Below, one piece after another: positions 6,601 through 8,115 of a DNA stretch of 8,115 bases (its first letter is position 1; every line of letters starts with the position of its first letter). The DNA comes from Planctomycetota bacterium (GTDB lineage Bacteria; Planctomycetota; PLA2; JAEUHO01), in the NCBI GenBank assembly GCA_026647295.1, contig JAPKHB010000164.1, forward strand, positions 1-8,115. Direction: 5' to 3'. The notes below the pieces were generated by a model, which was not told the origin of the DNA, searched no databases, and worked only from the letters and a program-made list of their open reading frames with translations. The translations under genes were made by a program, and so were the position numbers.

Positions 6601-7093
6601 CCATCTCGACGGCGACCCGCTCAAGGCATCGGGCCTGCAGGACGCCGAGATCCTCCGGCGGCGCATCGAGGACATGGACATCGGCGCCGAGGCGGCGTTC
6701 AAGGTCGTTCGCGGCAAGGACGAGCTGGAGATCAAGGTCACGCTCGAGGAGACGCCGGAGACCACCGCCGACGCCAAGAAGAGCAAGGACGAGCTCCAGG
6801 AGTACGGCGTCCGCGAGCTGACCTACATGGATCTCGTGGAGCGCGACCTGCCCCTCGACTGGAAGGGGCTCGTCGTCTCCGAGGTCACGAGCGGCGGCTG
6901 GGCCGACATGGCGGGCCTCCGCGCGGGCGACCTCCTGCTGTCCATCCAGGACACCGAGATCCGCTCGATCAAGGATTTCGACGACGCGATCAAGCGCATC
7001 GCGGACGAGCGCCCGAAGCGCGTCAGGATCTTCGTGAAACGCGACCAATCGACCGCATTCGTGTTCGTCCAGCCCGACTGGCCCGCCAAGTAG
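6593..7093 (+). CDS. PDZ-domain protein, N-terminus missing (about 166 residues left)
   Basis: The fragment opens inside a first PDZ domain: VITHLDGDPL is the usual 'gDvIthldG' strand and turn, followed by RRRIEDMDIGAEAAFKVVRG and a strand EIKVTLEETP (residues 1-55). After a charged linker, a second PDZ domain fills about residues 88-160: GLVVSEVTSGGWADMAGLRAGDLLLSIQ, then a helix DFDDAIKRIADE and a last strand RVRIFVKR. It ends at TAG 7091-7093. The first codon is a GTG that should be an internal valine, so the true start is missing. PDZ pairs like this usually follow a trypsin-like domain in HtrA proteases; any such domain would be in the lost part. The next gene begins 18 bases later and the two are probably co-transcribed. 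It likely acts in the periplasm, an inference from the secreted partner. Confidence 0.85.
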   Translation: MITHLDGDPLKASGLQDAEILRRRIEDMDIGAEAAFKVVRGKDELEIKVTLEETPETTADAKKSKDELQEYGVRELTYMDLVERDLPLDWKGLVVSEVTSGGWADMAGLRAGDLLLSIQDTEIRSIKDFDDAIKRIADERPKRVRIFVKRDQSTAFVFVQPDWPAK

Positions 7094-7098
7094 CGGGC

Positions 7099-7104
7099 GA
7101 GGAG
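7099..7104 (+). promoter_or_regulatory. Ribosome binding site GAGGAG
   Basis: GAGGAG lies 7 bases before the ATG at 7112, in the 18-base gap after the PDZ gene's stop codon. It fixes the start of the trypsin-like gene and supports translation from an operon message. The other starts in the window (1832, 1994, 4035) have no such site. Confidence 0.65.
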
Positions 7105-7111
7105 ACAGACC

Positions 7112-7954
7112 ATGCGCATCCGTTCCGTTCCCTCCTGCGTAGCCCTCGCCGCCGCGCTCCTCGCGGGCGGCGCCGCGGCGGATGGCCCTCAGGCCAAGCT
7201 CATCGAGACGCGAGCCGCGACGGTCGTCACGGTGAAGGCGGCCCTGAAGATCAGCGGCAGCTTCGGGGGCCGTTCGATCGACCAGGAGCGCGAGATGACC
7301 GCCTCCGGCGTGGTCGTCGACAGCTGCGGCTTCGTGATGATGAGCTCCGACGCGATCTCCATGCCGCGGTTCGCGCGGATGGGCAACCAGCAGCACGACA
7401 TCAAGTTCACGCCGACGAACCTCCGCGTCGTCTTCCCCGGCGACGAGACGGAGTACGCGGCGATCCTCGGGGCGACCGACAGCAAGCTCGGGCTCGCCTT
7501 CGTGCTGATCCGCGACCTGAAGGGCAGGAACGCGACGGCGCTCGACCTCTCCAACGCGGTCGAGCCGAAGGTCGGCGACACGCTCTACGCGGTCACGCGC
7601 CTCGAGCAGGGGTTCGACTACGCGCCCGTGTGCGACGAGGCGAAGGTGATCGGCCATGTGACGAAGCCGCGCGCGATGTGGGTTCTCGGGGGCGGCGGCG
7701 CGGACGTGCCGCACCCGCTCTACACGGCCGAGGGCGCGATCGCGGGCATCGTGGTGGTCCAGGAGGGCGTGGGCGACGAGCGTTCGGGCTTCCGCCCCTT
7801 CCTGCTGCCGCTGAAGATCGCGACCGGCACGATCGAGCGCGCGCTCAAGACCTCCAAGCAGGCGCTCGAGGAGGCGCCGAAGGAGGAGGAGAAGCCCGCC
7901 GAGGAGGGAAAGCCCGAGGAGAAGCCGGCAGAGGAGAAGCCCGCCGAGGGCGCC
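7112..7954 (+). CDS. Secreted trypsin-like (S1C-like) protein with all catalytic residues replaced; 3' end uncertain
   Basis: Translation from ATG 7112 gives a signal peptide (residues 1-23, site AAA before D24) and then the outline of a trypsin-fold protease of the HtrA type. The triad is absent. ASGVVVDSCGFVMMSSDAI aligns with 'SGfviD..GyivTnnHvv', placing D80 at the histidine. ATDSKLGLAFVLI aligns with 'D..DLAvLki', placing G127 at the aspartate. DVPHPLYTAEGAIAGIVV aligns with 'GNSGGPL...G.vvGi', placing V199 at the serine. It should therefore be a binding or scaffold protein rather than a protease. A Glu/Lys/Pro-rich tail with EEKPAEE repeats fills residues 251-280. The frame has no stop before the window edge, but beyond about 7954 its translation looks like antisense shadow, so I end the supported part there. 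It follows the PDZ gene by 18 bases, a split arrangement of domains that HtrA proteins carry in one chain. Confidence 0.72.
7886..7949 (+). repeat. 19-bp direct repeat in the Glu/Lys/Pro tail
   Basis: An identical 19-base sequence, GAGGAGAAGCCCGCCGAGG, occurs at 7886-7904 and 7931-7949, with more degenerate copies of the GAGAAGCC unit between them. It encodes EEKPAE-type repeats in a probably disordered tail. Such a repeat can expand or contract, and it can also misguide assembly. It lies next to the suspected second junction. Confidence 0.8.
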
Positions 7955-7965
7955 GAAGGCCGAGC
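7950..7965. other. Suspected second junction
   Basis: Coding character switches from the plus strand (Glu/Lys/Pro tail) to the minus strand (possible FMN-binding fragment) without a stop codon or intergenic gap. The plus-strand translation beyond this point, for example QHGVHRLHARAQAGAQ, has the His/Arg/Gln-rich look of antisense sequence. The exact base cannot be fixed by eye. Confidence 0.45.
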
Positions 7966-8113
7966 CCTGCAGCACGGCGTCCACCGTCTGCACGCCCGCG
8001 CGCAGGCCGGTGCGCAGCGCATCGAGCGCGGTTGCGCCGGTGATGCCGTCGAGGTCGCGCGGCCCGCCCAGGATCAGCGACAGCTGGGTGTCGAACGCCA
8101 GCTGCCCGGCAGG
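7966..8113 (-). CDS. Possible FMN-binding (RnfG/NqrC-like) protein fragment, open at both ends
   Basis: On the minus strand, reading in from the window edge, the frame gives PAGQLAFDTQLSLILGG, then PRDLDGITGATALDALRTGLR and AGVQTVDAVLQG. The element D-G-I-T-G-A-T followed by a helix resembles the flavinylation motif D-x-(S/T)-G-A-T of periplasmic FMN-binding domains, where the threonine carries FMN. Codons end almost entirely in G or C, as in real genes here. Beyond about 7966 the frame runs into antisense of the Glu/Lys/Pro tail. With only about 49 residues the family call is tentative. It could instead be an unrelated protein with a chance GITGAT. Confidence 0.35.
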
Positions 8114-8115
8114 GG

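Noticed and set aside
6592..6786. N-terminal extension of flotillin to the ATG at 6786
   Set aside because: These codons are antisense to the PDZ gene, and the serine-rich translation bears no resemblance to an SPFH domain.
5186..7993. A 935-codon open frame on the minus strand
   Set aside because: It crosses several real genes out of frame or antisense. Only its first few dozen codons (the possible FMN-binding fragment) look protein-like.
5470..8043. An 857-codon open frame on the plus strand across the flotillin gene and the PDZ/trypsin-like genes
   Set aside because: It is antisense to flotillin and out of frame with both plus-strand genes. Its translation is a compositional shadow without domains.

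Overview
The window comes from a very GC-rich bacterium. Third codon positions are almost all G or C, so long antisense shadow frames cover most of the real genes. The combination of gene types resembles Planctomycetota: a HemB of the non-zinc type, an animal-like flotillin, a secreted lineage-type protein with a decayed peptidase-like motif, and a PDZ protein paired with a dead trypsin-like protein. The assignment rests on gene content and style only and is tentative.

Layout. Bases 1 to about 786 contain no gene I can support. hemB (heme pathway) runs leftward from about 1832 to 831. A 161-bp divergent promoter region separates it from a rightward NodU/CmcH/TobZ-type carbamoyltransferase (1994-3862), which ends in a strong terminator-like hairpin. 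A rightward exported protein of unknown function follows (4035-5540) and converges, with a 7-bp gap, on a leftward flotillin gene (stop at 5548). hemB and the 4035 gene share a near-identical TACAGT box touching their start codons, which suggests almost leaderless transcripts.

The right end does not look like a normal chromosome. At 6591-6600 the flotillin gene loses its whole SPFH domain. It meets, head to head across the palindrome GTGATCAC, a rightward gene for a PDZ protein that has also lost its N-terminus. That gene forms an operon with a secreted trypsin-like protein (from 7112) in which all three catalytic positions appear replaced. This second gene stays open to the window edge, but after about 7950 the better reading frame is on the minus strand and looks like a piece of an FMN-binding (RnfG/NqrC-like) protein. 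The simplest reading is three joined segments: 1-6591, 6593 to about 7950, and about 7960-8115. The joins could be assembly chimeras or real rearrangements.

I see no complete new system here. The points most worth following are the two junctions, the PDZ plus pseudo-trypsin pair, the exported protein with a lost HExxH motif, the near-leaderless promoter motif, and an orphan carbamoyltransferase with no natural-product genes beside it.
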